DNA of 64,000 bases from Methylophilaceae bacterium (GCA_947379975.1 CANCPF010000003.1:1-64000); one strand, 5' to 3'; positions 51,707 through 61,857 are shown, counted from the stretch's first letter. Program-made: numbers and translations. The notes: generated from the letters alone by a model not told the origin.

Positions 51707-52492
51707 CTAAATTGCTTGTAACTGCATAGATTTGCAGCCATGTCGATCGCATAGCAAATAGCTACCTTGCTCGTACCAGTCGCCTAATACCCAGCGTGTA
51801 ATATGGTGACCATCAAGTTGAATATGGTGTTCATTTGGCCTATGTGTATGGCCATGAATGAATAGGGCAGGGTAACCATATTGCAGTAATAAAGCTTCAA
51901 CGGCCTGCAGGTTAACATCCATAATCGCCATGGTTTTTTGAGACTTCTCATGCTCACTACGCGACCTAATGGTCTCTATTTGCTGTTTTCTTGATTGTAA
52001 TTCTTGGTTTAAGAACTCAGCTTGCCACTCTGCACTTCTCACTTGTAGGCGAAAGTTCTGGTAGGCAATATCATCGGTGCAAAGTGCATCACCATGGCTT
52101 AATAATATTTTTTTACCATACAGATCAATCAATGTAGGATCTGGCAATAAAGTAACTTGTGCCGCAGTACAGAATTTTTCAGCGATTAAAAAATCCCTAT
52201 TACCATGCATTAAAAATATTTTAACGCCACTATCAGCTAAGTCATGGAAGGCTGCAATGATTGCTTGGTTGTGTGCATCATCAAGGTCGTCATCGCCAGC
52301 CCAGTACTCGAAAAGATCTCCTAAAATATAGAGTGCAGAAGCACTGCTTGCCTTATTTTTAAGGAAGTCTAGAAAAGCGCTGGTGATGTGTGGTCGACTC
52401 ACGCACAAATGCAAGTCAGAAATAAAGAATGTATGGTCTGATGGGTCAGGGCTAACTAGGCTAGAGGCTGAATTATCCCTGACTTTTTTCAT
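51707..52492 (-). CDS. lpxH: UDP-2,3-diacylglucosamine diphosphatase
   Basis: A 261-residue metallophosphatase of lipid A synthesis, acting at the inner membrane. The motifs are FISDLHLC, LGDLFEYWAGDDD, HGNRDFL, LSHGDALCTDD and HGHTHRPNEH, all in family order. It stands alone; a hairpin without T run is at 51551-51567 in the preceding gap. Confidence 0.95.
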   Translation of the reverse strand: MKKVRDNSASSLVSPDPSDHTFFISDLHLCVSRPHITSAFLDFLKNKASSASALYILGDLFEYWAGDDDLDDAHNQAIIAAFHDLADSGVKIFLMHGNRDFLIAEKFCTAAQVTLLPDPTLIDLYGKKILLSHGDALCTDDIAYQNFRLQVRSAEWQAEFLNQELQSRKQQIETIRSRSEHEKSQKTMAIMDVNLQAVEALLLQYGYPALFIHGHTHRPNEHHIQLDGHHITRWVLGDWYEQGSYLLCDRHGCKSMQLQAI

Positions 52493-52548
52493 AGGAAACA
52501 GAATGTATTCAACAGAGCAGTTAAATTAATCTGTAATGTAATACGTAA

Positions 52549-53040
52549 TTAAGCGCGAGTTGCAGACTCAATAACAACATTGTCTACAGGCACATCTTGG
52601 TGTCCCTTGCTGTTACCAGTAGCGACTTGTCTGATTTTATCAATTACATCCATGCCAGCTACAACTTTACCAAAAACGCAGTAGCCCCAGCCGCTGCTTG
52701 TTGGTGCAGAGTGGTTCAAGAAATCATTATCACCAGCATTAATGAAAAACTGGCTGCTAGCAGAGTGCGGTGCTGAGGTACGCGCCATTGCAATCGTATA
52801 TTTGTCGTTTTTCAGGCCGTTATCAGCTTCATTTTTAATTTCAGCCATAGATTCTTTTTGCTTCATAGTGGTATCAAAGCCACCACCTTGAATCATAAAG
52901 CCATCAATCACACGGTGAAAAATAGTGCCGTTATAAAAGCCGTTGTCTACATATTGTAAGAAGTTCTCGGTAGTAATCGGTGCTTTTTCAGCATCAAGTT
53001 CTAAAGTAATCTCGCCAAAGTTTGTAAGTAGTTTAACCAC
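52549..53040 (-). CDS. ppiB: cytoplasmic peptidyl-prolyl isomerase (cyclophilin)
   Basis: A 163-residue cyclophilin without a signal peptide, speeding proline isomerisation during folding. It has the active-site stretch FHRVIDGFMIQGGGFD, SASSQFFIN and FGKVVAGMDVID. It is beside a second, exported cyclophilin. Confidence 0.95.
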   Translation of the reverse strand: MVKLLTNFGEITLELDAEKAPITTENFLQYVDNGFYNGTIFHRVIDGFMIQGGGFDTTMKQKESMAEIKNEADNGLKNDKYTIAMARTSAPHSASSQFFINAGDNDFLNHSAPTSSGWGYCVFGKVVAGMDVIDKIRQVATGNSKGHQDVPVDNVVIESATRA

Positions 53041-53121
53041 AAAATATCCTTAATAAATAGTAAAAATGAAATTTGATAAATGCGAGTATGGTAAAGCAAG
53101 TTGCCTAAGCTAGCTAATAAA

Positions 53122-53709
53122 TTACATACCCTTAGTTAATAATTTAACCTGCATAATTTTAATCGGTGATTTTGGTACGTCGCTATACGGGCCGGCGTTG
53201 CCAGTCGGTGTTGAGGCAATCTCACGTACCACATCCATGCCTTTAAGTACGCGACCAAATACGCAGTAGCCGATTAGTTCTGGACTCGGACTTTGGTAGT
53301 TGAGAAATTGGTTGTTCTCAAGATTGATGAAAAACTGTGCCGTAGCCGAATCAGGATCACCTGTTCTTGCCATTGCTAGCGTACCTATTTCATTTAATAG
53401 GCCATTATTCGCTTCATTGGTAATAGGCGCGCGTGTCTGTTTTTCTGACATATCTGCCGTGAACCCACCGCCCTGTATCATAAACCGACTGATAACTCGG
53501 TGAAATATAGTGTCTTTGTAGAATCCTGAATTAACGTATTGCAAGAAATTTGCTACTGTTTTTGGCGCTTTTTCTGGATAAAGTTCTACGATAAATTCGC
53601 CACGATTAGTTTCAATAGAAATTTGTGGATTTGCTGCAAACGCAGTGTTGCTAATAAGTGCAGATGCACTTATTAAAAAAATCGTTAAGAAAGTATAAAA
53701 TTTACGCAT
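53122..53709 (-). CDS. ppiA: periplasmic peptidyl-prolyl isomerase (cyclophilin)
   Basis: A 195-residue cyclophilin with a signal peptide cleaved after TAFA (about residue 25). The core has FHRVISRFMIQGGGF, DSATAQFFINLENN and FGRVLKGMDVVREI. It would fold proteins in the periplasm. It is 81 bases upstream of ppiB on the same strand, so the two may form a unit by tandem duplication. Confidence 0.93.
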   Translation of the reverse strand: MRKFYTFLTIFLISASALISNTAFAANPQISIETNRGEFIVELYPEKAPKTVANFLQYVNSGFYKDTIFHRVISRFMIQGGGFTADMSEKQTRAPITNEANNGLLNEIGTLAMARTGDPDSATAQFFINLENNQFLNYQSPSPELIGYCVFGRVLKGMDVVREIASTPTGNAGPYSDVPKSPIKIMQVKLLTKGM

Positions 53710-53805
53710 AGTGTTCCTTTGGGCAGTTAACCTAGCAATTATAGCTAAATTAGTCTACTTTGGCTTTGTTCTAATTGATGTCCCACAACGAAATCCAATG
53801 TTCGC

Positions 53806-55038
53806 CTAGACGGATCCCTCGTAAATAATTTTCCATATATTATTTTCCTGAATCCAGTATTGGCGCTTATGTATTTTATTACTTAAATGTGGGCTTTGGG
53901 AACCTTGCAGAAAATCCACAACCACTAGCTTTTTATCGGCATCAGGGTAACTAAACATACTTATATCAGAAAGAGAAATATTTGTAATATCTTTACTGGG
54001 TTGCGCACTATATTTTTGCTTAGACCATTGTTTGTAATTAAGCCCATTGCTAGAAAAATTATGCGAGTAATGTGAAAGATATTTAGGCGTGTTTTGAGAC
54101 TTCCAGTCATGTAACCAGCTATCTAGAGCTTCTTTTAAGGCTTTTTTTTCACTAGAGTTGTTCTCGGCACCTAGCCATTTAAGATGGTTGGCAATAATTA
54201 CCGGTGTTCTCCCAGTCTGTAAAATAGGGCTGAGGGTTTTTATATCTTCATTAGTGAGAACAACACAACCATCACTTGCGCGGGGTGGTCGGCTATAAGT
54301 ATTAGTAGGCGTACCATGCATCCAAATGCCAGAGCCTTTTTTGCCATGCTCTGCATCCCATTCATTTGGATAGTTTAGTGGGAAGGCTGCGTCACCATAA
54401 ATGTTGGCTAATGGCTGAGTCAATTTCTTTCCAACAAAATAAACACCAATTGGCGTACGTTTATCGCCCTCATTTTGTTTCACTACGCCATTCTTACCCA
54501 CTGTAATATAATAATCTGACTCGTAGGTTAAAGAGTTATGTTCATTTCTATATAGATAGAGTCTTGATTTATCTGTATCTACTACGATGACATGACTTTG
54601 CTGATCGCTAGGCGCTATGAGTAGATTTGGTAGCGCATCTAATTGTTGATTGGATAAATAGCGTCCTATGCGTACTCGTGCTTCATCTTGCAAATCGTGT
54701 ACTGCAACTGTTGATTTTTTGTTGACGTTACCAAATGCCTGTAAATGTTGTGCTTGAGCCATTAGTAAATCACCACGTATTAAGTTAGCAAGCTTAAAAT
54801 CGGGCTTAATTAATAACAGTTGATTAATAGTGACCAGCGCTTGACTATTTTTACCTTGTGTAATTTCCAGTAAACTTTTCACTAGTAAAGCTTCCGCTAA
54901 GTTCTTAAAAATCTCCGGTTTTGGTTTTATAAAAAAATGAGTGAAGCTATAGTGATTAACCGCCGTTGCATTCCAAGGCAATAGCGTCATTGTCGCCAAA
55001 AGTAGATAGGTTAATACTTTATTCACTGCAATCGCCAA
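53806..55038 (-). CDS. YafK/ErfK-type L,D-transpeptidase family protein
   Basis: A 410-residue exported protein. The signal sequence ends about residue 27 (ATMTLLPWNATA). A TPR-like helical stretch of about 90 residues precedes the YkuD catalytic domain: GIWMHGTPTNTYSRPPRASD with GCVVL supplies the H and the Cys nucleophile. The C-terminal 130 residues are a separate domain (NTF2-like, with KYSAQPSKDITNI and an aspartate-rich run). It probably crosslinks or cleaves peptidoglycan-linked partners. Confidence 0.88.
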   Translation of the reverse strand: MAIAVNKVLTYLLLATMTLLPWNATAVNHYSFTHFFIKPKPEIFKNLAEALLVKSLLEITQGKNSQALVTINQLLLIKPDFKLANLIRGDLLMAQAQHLQAFGNVNKKSTVAVHDLQDEARVRIGRYLSNQQLDALPNLLIAPSDQQSHVIVVDTDKSRLYLYRNEHNSLTYESDYYITVGKNGVVKQNEGDKRTPIGVYFVGKKLTQPLANIYGDAAFPLNYPNEWDAEHGKKGSGIWMHGTPTNTYSRPPRASDGCVVLTNEDIKTLSPILQTGRTPVIIANHLKWLGAENNSSEKKALKEALDSWLHDWKSQNTPKYLSHYSHNFSSNGLNYKQWSKQKYSAQPSKDITNISLSDISMFSYPDADKKLVVVDFLQGSQSPHLSNKIHKRQYWIQENNIWKIIYEGSV

Positions 55039-55157
55039 GCTAATATCCTAACTAAAAATACATTGAAATTAGCATACAGCACAGTATTTAAATGGTGTAT
55101 TAGGTAGACTAATATTATCGTATTAGCTTGAATAAACTGCGTGATGATTAATTAGTA

Positions 55158-56204
55158 CTAGTTACTTGCAATTTCCTGTTGAATTAACCAAGCGCTGCCT
55201 TCTTTCTTCATTACCAATATTTTAGAAGTGACTACTGGTTGTCCGTCAGCAGTGTAGGTTTGCTTGAAATATACTTTTGCATTGCTGTTATCCGCAGCAG
55301 AAATTTTGATATTAGATATCTCTATGTTAATTTTAGAAGGCTTGTTAATGCGCTCTTTACGTTGCTCCTCCCATGCTTTGCGAGTGTCACCTTTAGCTGG
55401 CTGAAATTCTGCGCCATAACTAGCAAAGTATTGATCGAGATTTTTTGATGACCAAGCTTTTGACCATATTTTCACTGCACTTATTAGTGCTTTATCATTA
55501 TTTTTTAGTGCTTCTATGCCACTTTTTGCCTGCGCATTATCTGCTTTTGTTACTTCAATTTTCAATGAGTCCTGTTTTTTCAAATCGAGCGGAAGGGCTA
55601 AGCTAGTTGCCTTAGCTTGCTCTGTCTTGGCGACCTCTTTCGTGTCAACTGAAGTTTTATTGCTAGTGCCGAATATATCTTTAATTAATGAAAGTTTGGT
55701 TTGTGCACGTGAATTACTGGTGTCAAGTTTAAGCGCTTTGTCATATGCTTCAGAAGCCATGCGGGCATAAATATCTCCTAAATTTTCGTGTGCCGTGGCA
55801 TAGCTTGGGTGAGTTTTTATTGCATTTTCAAGGGCTTTTCTCGCTTTGTCAAATTGGCCTTGGTCTGCGTAAAGTACAGCTAAATTATTGTATGGTTCAG
55901 GTAGATTAGGAAATTTTTCCGTCACCTCAGTAAACGTTCTAATTGCTTCATCCCGACGACCTTGCTCAACTAGCAAAACACCCTTCATGAACAAGGCTTG
56001 TGCGTTTTGTGGGTTAGCTATAATGTATGCATTCACTCTATCAATGGCTGCTACGGTTTGGCCTTGATCCGCCATCTGTGAAATATCTTTAAGTTCGTCT
56101 GCTAGGGCTGGCAATACAAATAAACCCGCTGACAAAATCCCGGTTAGTAAAATTAGCCCTAGGCTAACAAAACGGTGTGTCAACGAAGCTATAAAATTAT
56201 TCAT
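55158..56204 (-). CDS. exported TPR protein with C-terminal NTF2-like domain
   Basis: A 348-residue protein. The start at 56204 gives a signal peptide (MNNFIASLTHR, hydrophobic, cleaved after LALA); an upstream frame to 56276 adds 24 unlikely residues. Residues about 40-170 hold four TPR repeats (AQALFMKGVLLVEQGRRDEA, PEPYNNLAVLYADQGQFDKA, ATAHENLGDIYARMASEAYD). The last 110 residues are NTF2/SnoaL-like (WSKAWSSKNLDQYFASYG), matching the C-terminal domain of the neighbouring L,D-transpeptidase. The two probably work together at the cell wall. Confidence 0.85.
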   Translation of the reverse strand: MNNFIASLTHRFVSLGLILLTGILSAGLFVLPALADELKDISQMADQGQTVAAIDRVNAYIIANPQNAQALFMKGVLLVEQGRRDEAIRTFTEVTEKFPNLPEPYNNLAVLYADQGQFDKARKALENAIKTHPSYATAHENLGDIYARMASEAYDKALKLDTSNSRAQTKLSLIKDIFGTSNKTSVDTKEVAKTEQAKATSLALPLDLKKQDSLKIEVTKADNAQAKSGIEALKNNDKALISAVKIWSKAWSSKNLDQYFASYGAEFQPAKGDTRKAWEEQRKERINKPSKINIEISNIKISAADNSNAKVYFKQTYTADGQPVVTSKILVMKKEGSAWLIQQEIASN

Positions 56205-56381
56205 TGTGATATACTTTTTATTTAATTTGCTGAAATGTAATTCTATCAATAGCCTTGCTAACATCCAATAGCTCATTTAGGGTTAAGGTACCTTATTTCG
56301 CAAGAACGTCCTCAATTACAACTCTATTTTAGGTGATATTTAGCCTTTACTTCATATGAAACATCCAATATTTATCAAATT

Positions 56382-57818
56382 ATGTTAAAAATTTACAATA
56401 CCTTAGCGCGAGAAAAACAAGTATTTACGCCGATAGTGGCCGGCAAAGTAGGTCTTTATGTCTGCGGTATGACGGTCTATGATTTCTGTCATTTAGGCCA
56501 TGCGCGTGTGATGGTGGTATTTGATACTGTGAGCCGATGGCTACGTACATCAGGCTATGAAGTGACTTATGTACGTAATATTACTGATATTGATGACAAA
56601 ATCATTAAGCGCGCTAATGAAAATGGCGAAACAATCACTCAATTAACTCAGCGTTTCATTGATGCGATGGATGAAGATTCGGCTAAGTTAGGCGTAATAC
56701 GTCCGACCATAGAGCCAAAAGCTACTGAATTTGTGGATGGCATGATCAGTATGATTTCGGCTTTAATTGACAAAGGTTTTGCTTATGTTGCGGATAACGG
56801 CGATGTATTTTATTCTGTCAATAACTTTGCGGGGTATGGAAAGTTATCAGGTAAATCGTTGGAAGATTTGCGTGCTGGCGAACGTGTAGAAGTAGATACG
56901 CACAAAAAAGATCCTATGGATTTTGTGTTGTGGAAGTCGGTAAAACCCAATGAACCAAGCTGGGATTCTCCGTTTGGCGGACCTAATGGCGGTAAAGGTC
57001 GCCCAGGTTGGCACATTGAATGTTCTGCCATGAGCTCTCAGCTACTCGGAAAGCATTTTGATATTCACGGTGGCGGACAAGATTTGCAATTTCCACATCA
57101 TGAAAATGAAATCGCGCAAAGCGAAGCTGCTCACAGCGAAGCTGTAAGGGTTGAAGCTACACATAGCCATGATGGCCAGCCTTGCCAAATGGTGAATTAC
57201 TGGATGCATAATGGCTTTGTGCGTGTCGATGACGAAAAAATGTCTAAATCGTTAGGCAATTTTTTTACCATTAGAACCGTGCTAGAGCAGTACGATGCCG
57301 AGGTCGTAAGATTTTTTATTCTACGCGCGCATTATCGTAGTCCGTTGAATTATTCAGACCAACATTTAGATGATGCTAAAGCTGCGCTTAATCGTTTGTA
57401 TACAGCTTTGCGTGGCCTCTCAGTTGAGGCGGTAGCAATCGATTGGCAACAAAGCCAAGCGGCAAGTTTTAAAGTGGCGATGGATGATGACTTTAATACG
57501 CCGGAAGCACTTGCCGTTTTATTCGACTTAGCCAATGAAGTGAATAAAACAAAATCGCTAGCCAGCGCGGCATTACTTAAAGCTTTGGCTGGCTTGATTG
57601 GCTTGCTACAGCGCGACCCAGATGAATATCTTCAAGGGCAAGCTAATGCAAACATTAGCGCAGATGAAGCTCTTAATGTAGACCAATTAATTATTCAGCG
57701 TAACGAGGCTAAGCTAAGCAAAAATTTTGCCGAGGCAGACCGTATTCGCAAACTATTAGCTGACGCTGGTATTATTTTGGAAGATTCGTCACTAGGCACC
57801 ACTTGGCGTCGCGCTTAA
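56382..57818 (+). CDS. cysS: cysteinyl-tRNA synthetase
   Basis: A 478-residue class I synthetase. The ATP motif is HLGHARVMVVFD with the preceding zinc cysteine in YVCGMTVYD. KMSKSLGNFF is the second signature, and GWHIECSAMSSQLLG and HHENEIAQSEA carry further zinc ligands. A short extra segment (about residues 253-265, rich in E, A and H) lengthens the zinc loop region. Function is certain. Confidence 0.97.
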   Translation: MLKIYNTLAREKQVFTPIVAGKVGLYVCGMTVYDFCHLGHARVMVVFDTVSRWLRTSGYEVTYVRNITDIDDKIIKRANENGETITQLTQRFIDAMDEDSAKLGVIRPTIEPKATEFVDGMISMISALIDKGFAYVADNGDVFYSVNNFAGYGKLSGKSLEDLRAGERVEVDTHKKDPMDFVLWKSVKPNEPSWDSPFGGPNGGKGRPGWHIECSAMSSQLLGKHFDIHGGGQDLQFPHHENEIAQSEAAHSEAVRVEATHSHDGQPCQMVNYWMHNGFVRVDDEKMSKSLGNFFTIRTVLEQYDAEVVRFFILRAHYRSPLNYSDQHLDDAKAALNRLYTALRGLSVEAVAIDWQQSQAASFKVAMDDDFNTPEALAVLFDLANEVNKTKSLASAALLKALAGLIGLLQRDPDEYLQGQANANISADEALNVDQLIIQRNEAKLSKNFAEADRIRKLLADAGIILEDSSLGTTWRRA

Positions 57819-57878
57819 GGTTTCCATCAAAAAAACCAAATCAAAAAAACTAAACCAAATTAAAGAAGGATTAATCGC

Positions 57879-59105
57879 ATGCCCGTTAATTTAACCGCAC
57901 CAGCTGCTAATACGCTTCTGCCCGTCAGCGGAGTTAAGCTCGGTTTTGCTGAGGCAAATATCCGCAAACCTAATCGTAAAGATGTGCTTGTTATCACGCT
58001 AGCAGCAGGTAGTCATGTGGCTGGTGTGTTTACCCTAAATCAATTTTGCGCTGCACCAGTGTTGCTTTGTAAAACACATTTAGCTAGTGATAAACCTATC
58101 AGCGCATTACTAGTGAATACTGGTTGTGCCAATGCAGGTACTGGCGAAGATGGTCTGCGACGTGCACACTTAACTTGTGCAGCTTTGGGCGAATTGCTTA
58201 ATATTGAAGCTAGTCAGGTGCTGCCATTTTCTACCGGCGTGATTTTAGAGCCTTTGCCTGAAGATAAAGTAATCGCAGGTTTACCAGACGCCATTGTTAA
58301 CTTAAAAGAAGATAATTGGTTGAATGCTGCAGAATCGATAATGACCACCGATATTGTCGCTAAAGGCACCTCGCGACAGCTGCAATTAAGCGGAAAAACT
58401 GTCACCATTACTGGTATCAGTAAAGGTTCTGGCATGATTCACCCAAACATGGCGACCATGCTCGGTTATATTGCTACCGACGCTAACATCACTAAAGCCG
58501 CACTAGAAAGTATTATTCATTACGCGGTAAATAAATCATTTAATTGCATTACGGTGGATGGCGATACCTCGACCAACGACAGCTTGATTCTGATGGCAAC
58601 TAAGCTGGCGGGTAATGCTGAAATATCAGAAGCAAGTACTGATTTTGTAATATTACGCGATGCCATGACGGATGTGGCCATAGAATTAGCACAAGCGATT
58701 GTGCGGGATGGCGAAGGCGCGACGAAGTTTATGACGGTACGCATAGAAGGCGGCCGCGATGAAGCTGAGTGCCGAAAAGTAGCTTATGCAATCGCACATT
58801 CACCGTTGATTAAAACTGCTTTTTTTGCTTCAGATCCTAACTTAGGCCGTATTTTAGCGGCGATTGGTTATGCTGGTGTTGATCAGTTAGATGTGAATGC
58901 ACTGAAGCTATATTTAGGCGATGTATTAGTCGCTGAAAATGGTGGTAGAGCTCCAGCATATCTAGAAGAGCAGGGTTCTGCAGTGATGAAAGAGCCAGAA
59001 ATTTTAGTTCGCGTGGACTTGGCCAGAGGCAATGCAAGTTGCACTGTTTGGACTTGCGACTTTTCTTACGATTACGTCAAAATTAATGCAGATTATAGAT
59101 CCTGA
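57879..59105 (+). CDS. argJ: bifunctional ornithine acetyltransferase / N-acetylglutamate synthase
   Basis: A 408-residue enzyme of arginine synthesis that self-cleaves into two chains. The cleavage Thr is in KGSGMIHPNMATMLGY, the acetyl-acceptor region. Its N-terminal ALLVNTGCANAGTGEDG and C-terminal FFASDPNLGRILAAIGYAG motifs are typical. It overlaps the next gene by 20 bases. Confidence 0.96.
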   Translation: MPVNLTAPAANTLLPVSGVKLGFAEANIRKPNRKDVLVITLAAGSHVAGVFTLNQFCAAPVLLCKTHLASDKPISALLVNTGCANAGTGEDGLRRAHLTCAALGELLNIEASQVLPFSTGVILEPLPEDKVIAGLPDAIVNLKEDNWLNAAESIMTTDIVAKGTSRQLQLSGKTVTITGISKGSGMIHPNMATMLGYIATDANITKAALESIIHYAVNKSFNCITVDGDTSTNDSLILMATKLAGNAEISEASTDFVILRDAMTDVAIELAQAIVRDGEGATKFMTVRIEGGRDEAECRKVAYAIAHSPLIKTAFFASDPNLGRILAAIGYAGVDQLDVNALKLYLGDVLVAENGGRAPAYLEEQGSAVMKEPEILVRVDLARGNASCTVWTCDFSYDYVKINADYRS

Positions 59106-60138
59106 TTCAGCAGTTAATTTACCTGTAATCAAGGTAACGCACGCAGCCGTAGGCGTGATTCAGCGGGATGACGGATTCGTATTGCTGGGTGAACGGCCAA
59201 TAGGTAAGCCTTGGGCTGGTTACTGGGAGTTTCCTGGCGGCAAGATAGAAGAGAACGAAACGCCCGAGTGCGCGCTAAATCGAGAGTTGCAAGAAGAGCT
59301 TGGTATTAGCGTAATATCGTCCTACCGGTGGCTTACGCGATCTTTTGATTATGCCGCTAAGTATGATGCGACTGGTAAGCTGGAATCAATAGCTAAAACC
59401 GTTAAACTGCATTTTTTCATTGTCACTGAATGGGATGGCGAGCCATCTGGCTTAGAAAATCAAGCTATTAGCTGGCAGAATCCTAAAAATATTAACGTTG
59501 GGCCCATGTTGCCGGCTAACGAACCAATCTTTAATGCGCTTAATTTGGGAGAAATTTACGCTATTAGCAATGTGGCTGAGTTAGGCGAAACCTTATTTTT
59601 TGAGCGATTAATCGTGGCTTTAGACCATGGTTTAAAGATGATACAAATTCGTGAAAAACAGCTATCCAATTCAGCATTAATCAAATTGGCTGAGCGCGTG
59701 ATTGAAATTGCAGAATCATACGGCGCTAAAGTAATGGTAAATTCAGCTTCTTTTCATTCAGATACGACACAGGTTCTAGATTTTACAAACTTTCATTTTT
59801 CTTCGAACTTAAAATCAGCCGGTCTACATTTTACCTCGCCGGATTTAATGCGTTTGCAAGTGAAACCGCTAGGCTTGTTATGCGGTGCGTCTTGCCATAA
59901 TAGTCAAGAACTAGCCCATGCTGCGACGCTTGGTTTTGATTATGTAGTGCTGTCACCGGTGAATGCTACTTTGAGTCACGCTGGCGCTGTGCCGCTAGGC
60001 TGGGATGGATTTACTGATTTAATCGCGGATTACGCTTTGCCGGTTTACGCACTTGGCGGTATGCAAGCTACCGATATGCATAAAGCTAGGCTAGAAGGCG
60101 CGCACGGCATTGCTATGCAACGTGGTGCTTGGCTTTAG
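59086..60138 (+). CDS. Nudix hydrolase fused to a ThiE/TenI-like domain
   Basis: A 350-residue fusion. Residues about 15-150 are a MutT-type Nudix domain with the box GGKIEENETPECALNREL and QEELGI, for hydrolysing 8-oxo-dGTP or related nucleotides. Residues about 165-345 are a thiamine-phosphate-synthase-like barrel (IQIREKQLSNSALIKL, YVVLSPVNATLSHAG, YALGGMQ). The C-terminal half lacks some ThiE catalytic residues and its role is unknown. The start at 59086 overlaps argJ; the fusion is common in this bacterial group. Confidence 0.9.
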   Translation: MQIIDPDSAVNLPVIKVTHAAVGVIQRDDGFVLLGERPIGKPWAGYWEFPGGKIEENETPECALNRELQEELGISVISSYRWLTRSFDYAAKYDATGKLESIAKTVKLHFFIVTEWDGEPSGLENQAISWQNPKNINVGPMLPANEPIFNALNLGEIYAISNVAELGETLFFERLIVALDHGLKMIQIREKQLSNSALIKLAERVIEIAESYGAKVMVNSASFHSDTTQVLDFTNFHFSSNLKSAGLHFTSPDLMRLQVKPLGLLCGASCHNSQELAHAATLGFDYVVLSPVNATLSHAGAVPLGWDGFTDLIADYALPVYALGGMQATDMHKARLEGAHGIAMQRGAWL

Positions 60139-60198
60139 TTTTTGGCTTTAACTCTTAAACACTCTGGTTAATGAATTTAGAGTTGAACGGATGTGAAG

Positions 60199-60690
60199 CT
60201 ATTTAGTCGTAGAAGCTTCTGCTGGTGATTGCACCATTACTTTAATGTTTTGTTTGAATTCATGCTTGTTTTTGCTTTTGAAAGTGAGTGCAAAATTCAC
60301 TTGATCGCCAATGTTAAGCGGTTTTTTTAAGTCAAATAACATCAAATGAAAACCGCCTGGCGCTAGCTTATAAGGCTTCCCGGCGACAAGTGGCAGTTTC
60401 TCCATCATACGCATTTTCATTACGCCATTTCCCATGCTCATATTGTGTATCTCTACACTTTTAGTCACATCGCTTTCTACTCCGATGAGCGTGGCATCTT
60501 GCGTACTTAAAAATGTCATGTAGGCTGCACCGACTTCTTGCCCCGGATTGGTAGGGCGTACCCAAGCATCTTTAATCGTGATCAATTCTTGGTTCTTTGC
60601 ATCAGTGGCCGTTACCGAAAGCACATAGCCAAAAGTGAGCATAAAAGCTAAAACGTAATGTAAGGCTTTTTGGTCTAGAAATTTTCGCAT
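60199..60690 (-). CDS. PCu(A)C copper chaperone
   Basis: A 163-residue periplasmic protein with a signal peptide (about residues 1-30). The copper-binding site is the H-x10-13-M-x-M-x-H/M pattern: EIHNMSMGNGVMKMRMMEKL and GGFHLMLFDLKKPL. PCu(A)C proteins load the CuA site of cytochrome oxidase, matching the cox operon earlier in the window. Confidence 0.93.
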   Translation of the reverse strand: MRKFLDQKALHYVLAFMLTFGYVLSVTATDAKNQELITIKDAWVRPTNPGQEVGAAYMTFLSTQDATLIGVESDVTKSVEIHNMSMGNGVMKMRMMEKLPLVAGKPYKLAPGGFHLMLFDLKKPLNIGDQVNFALTFKSKNKHEFKQNIKVMVQSPAEASTTK

Positions 60691-60808
60691 AGTATTTTAA
60701 TGTTAATTACCTAGTGAGTTTAATCAAATTTAGTCGAATATTTATTTTAAGTAATTGTAGTTAAATATTGCTGACTAGATTGGCTACTAAAATACGTACT
60801 GAGCAATA

Positions 60809-61015
60809 TTAGTTTTGCAATTGGTCTTGAAAGTGCTCAGAAAACTCATCAGGTTTAAGTTCTTCAGGAATGGCATATTGCTCAGTTGCCCATAAGCCTA
60901 GATCAATGAGTTTACATCGCTCGCAACAAAAAGGTCTAAAGGCATTGCTAGGTGAAAATTCAGACAGCTTATTGCAGTTAGGGCACGGCACTAATCGTTT
61001 TTTAGAGGTAATCAT
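60809..61015 (-). CDS. yacG: DNA gyrase inhibitor YacG (zinc protein)
   Basis: A 68-residue protein. Four cysteines bind zinc (CPNC and FCCERC), followed by KLIDLGLWATEQYAIP, as in YacG. It lies near zapD and coaE on the same strand, the conserved pilD-coaE-zapD-yacG order. Confidence 0.95.
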   Translation of the reverse strand: MITSKKRLVPCPNCNKLSEFSPSNAFRPFCCERCKLIDLGLWATEQYAIPEELKPDEFSEHFQDQLQN

Positions 61016-61098
61016 AGTTGTCAGTGTAAATTTAAGTCGTTTTGGATGTTATAGCTTATCCAGTAAAACTAAATTAAGCTTATTTAGTGAGCTTGCGT

Positions 61099-61857
61099 TT
61101 ACAAGTTGCAAAGCGTCAGTGAGAAAGTAATATCCTCTTCATATTTTAGCGGCTTTTGAGAGTGCTCAAGGGTGTTGAAGCGAATGTTAATTGCATATTT
61201 ATTGGCACTGACTTCAGGAAAGCAAACAACATCATCAGCAACTTCTATTCTCAACATCTGTGCCGGTTTTGTGCTGCCAAGCATTTGTTGATAAGCCCCA
61301 TTATTCGCCACCAATTTAGTGGTAGTACCGCTACCACGTAGAATATGTAGAATAATCATAATTGCACGCTGCATGGGTACTAGTGGCTTTAGCCAAGTTT
61401 CAAAATCTTGCCTGCGTCTAGACTCACCAAGCCCAAGCCAATAATGATAGGACGGCACGTCAAACTCACATACACCGCCAGGAATACCAGTTCGCTGCTT
61501 AATGCTCATCAACCACTCATTGGAGCGCAAGGATTGTCCTATTTTAGTGGCTTCGGCGCGCAGTAACTTGGATGCATCATCAATATCAAGAAGAATCGCT
61601 TCCAATGCTTGTGTCGCAATACCTGGCTTACCTATCAATACGCTCATTAGCGCTTTTTGGCGCTCTAATTCTTGTAATAGCTCTAGTTTGAGTTCACCTC
61701 GGTCAACCACATCTAATATTTGTAGTAAGGTTAGAAGTGCACTGTGATGGTTATATTCGTGCCCAGCGTCTATATTATGTAAAACTTTGGCAAACAAATC
61801 CTCAACACGTAGATATGTTCGTATGCGTTCGTTAAATGGGTAGTCGTAGCTAGGCAT
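61099..61857 (-). CDS. zapD: cell division protein ZapD
   Basis: A 252-residue FtsZ-associated protein. The N-terminus YPFNERIRTYLRVEDLF is the family signature, followed by SNEWLMSIKQRTGIPGG and CEFDVPSYHYWL. It crosslinks FtsZ filaments in the divisome. The C-terminal TFSLTLCNL is normal. Confidence 0.95.
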   Translation of the reverse strand: MPSYDYPFNERIRTYLRVEDLFAKVLHNIDAGHEYNHHSALLTLLQILDVVDRGELKLELLQELERQKALMSVLIGKPGIATQALEAILLDIDDASKLLRAEATKIGQSLRSNEWLMSIKQRTGIPGGVCEFDVPSYHYWLGLGESRRRQDFETWLKPLVPMQRAIMIILHILRGSGTTTKLVANNGAYQQMLGSTKPAQMLRIEVADDVVCFPEVSANKYAINIRFNTLEHSQKPLKYEEDITFSLTLCNL

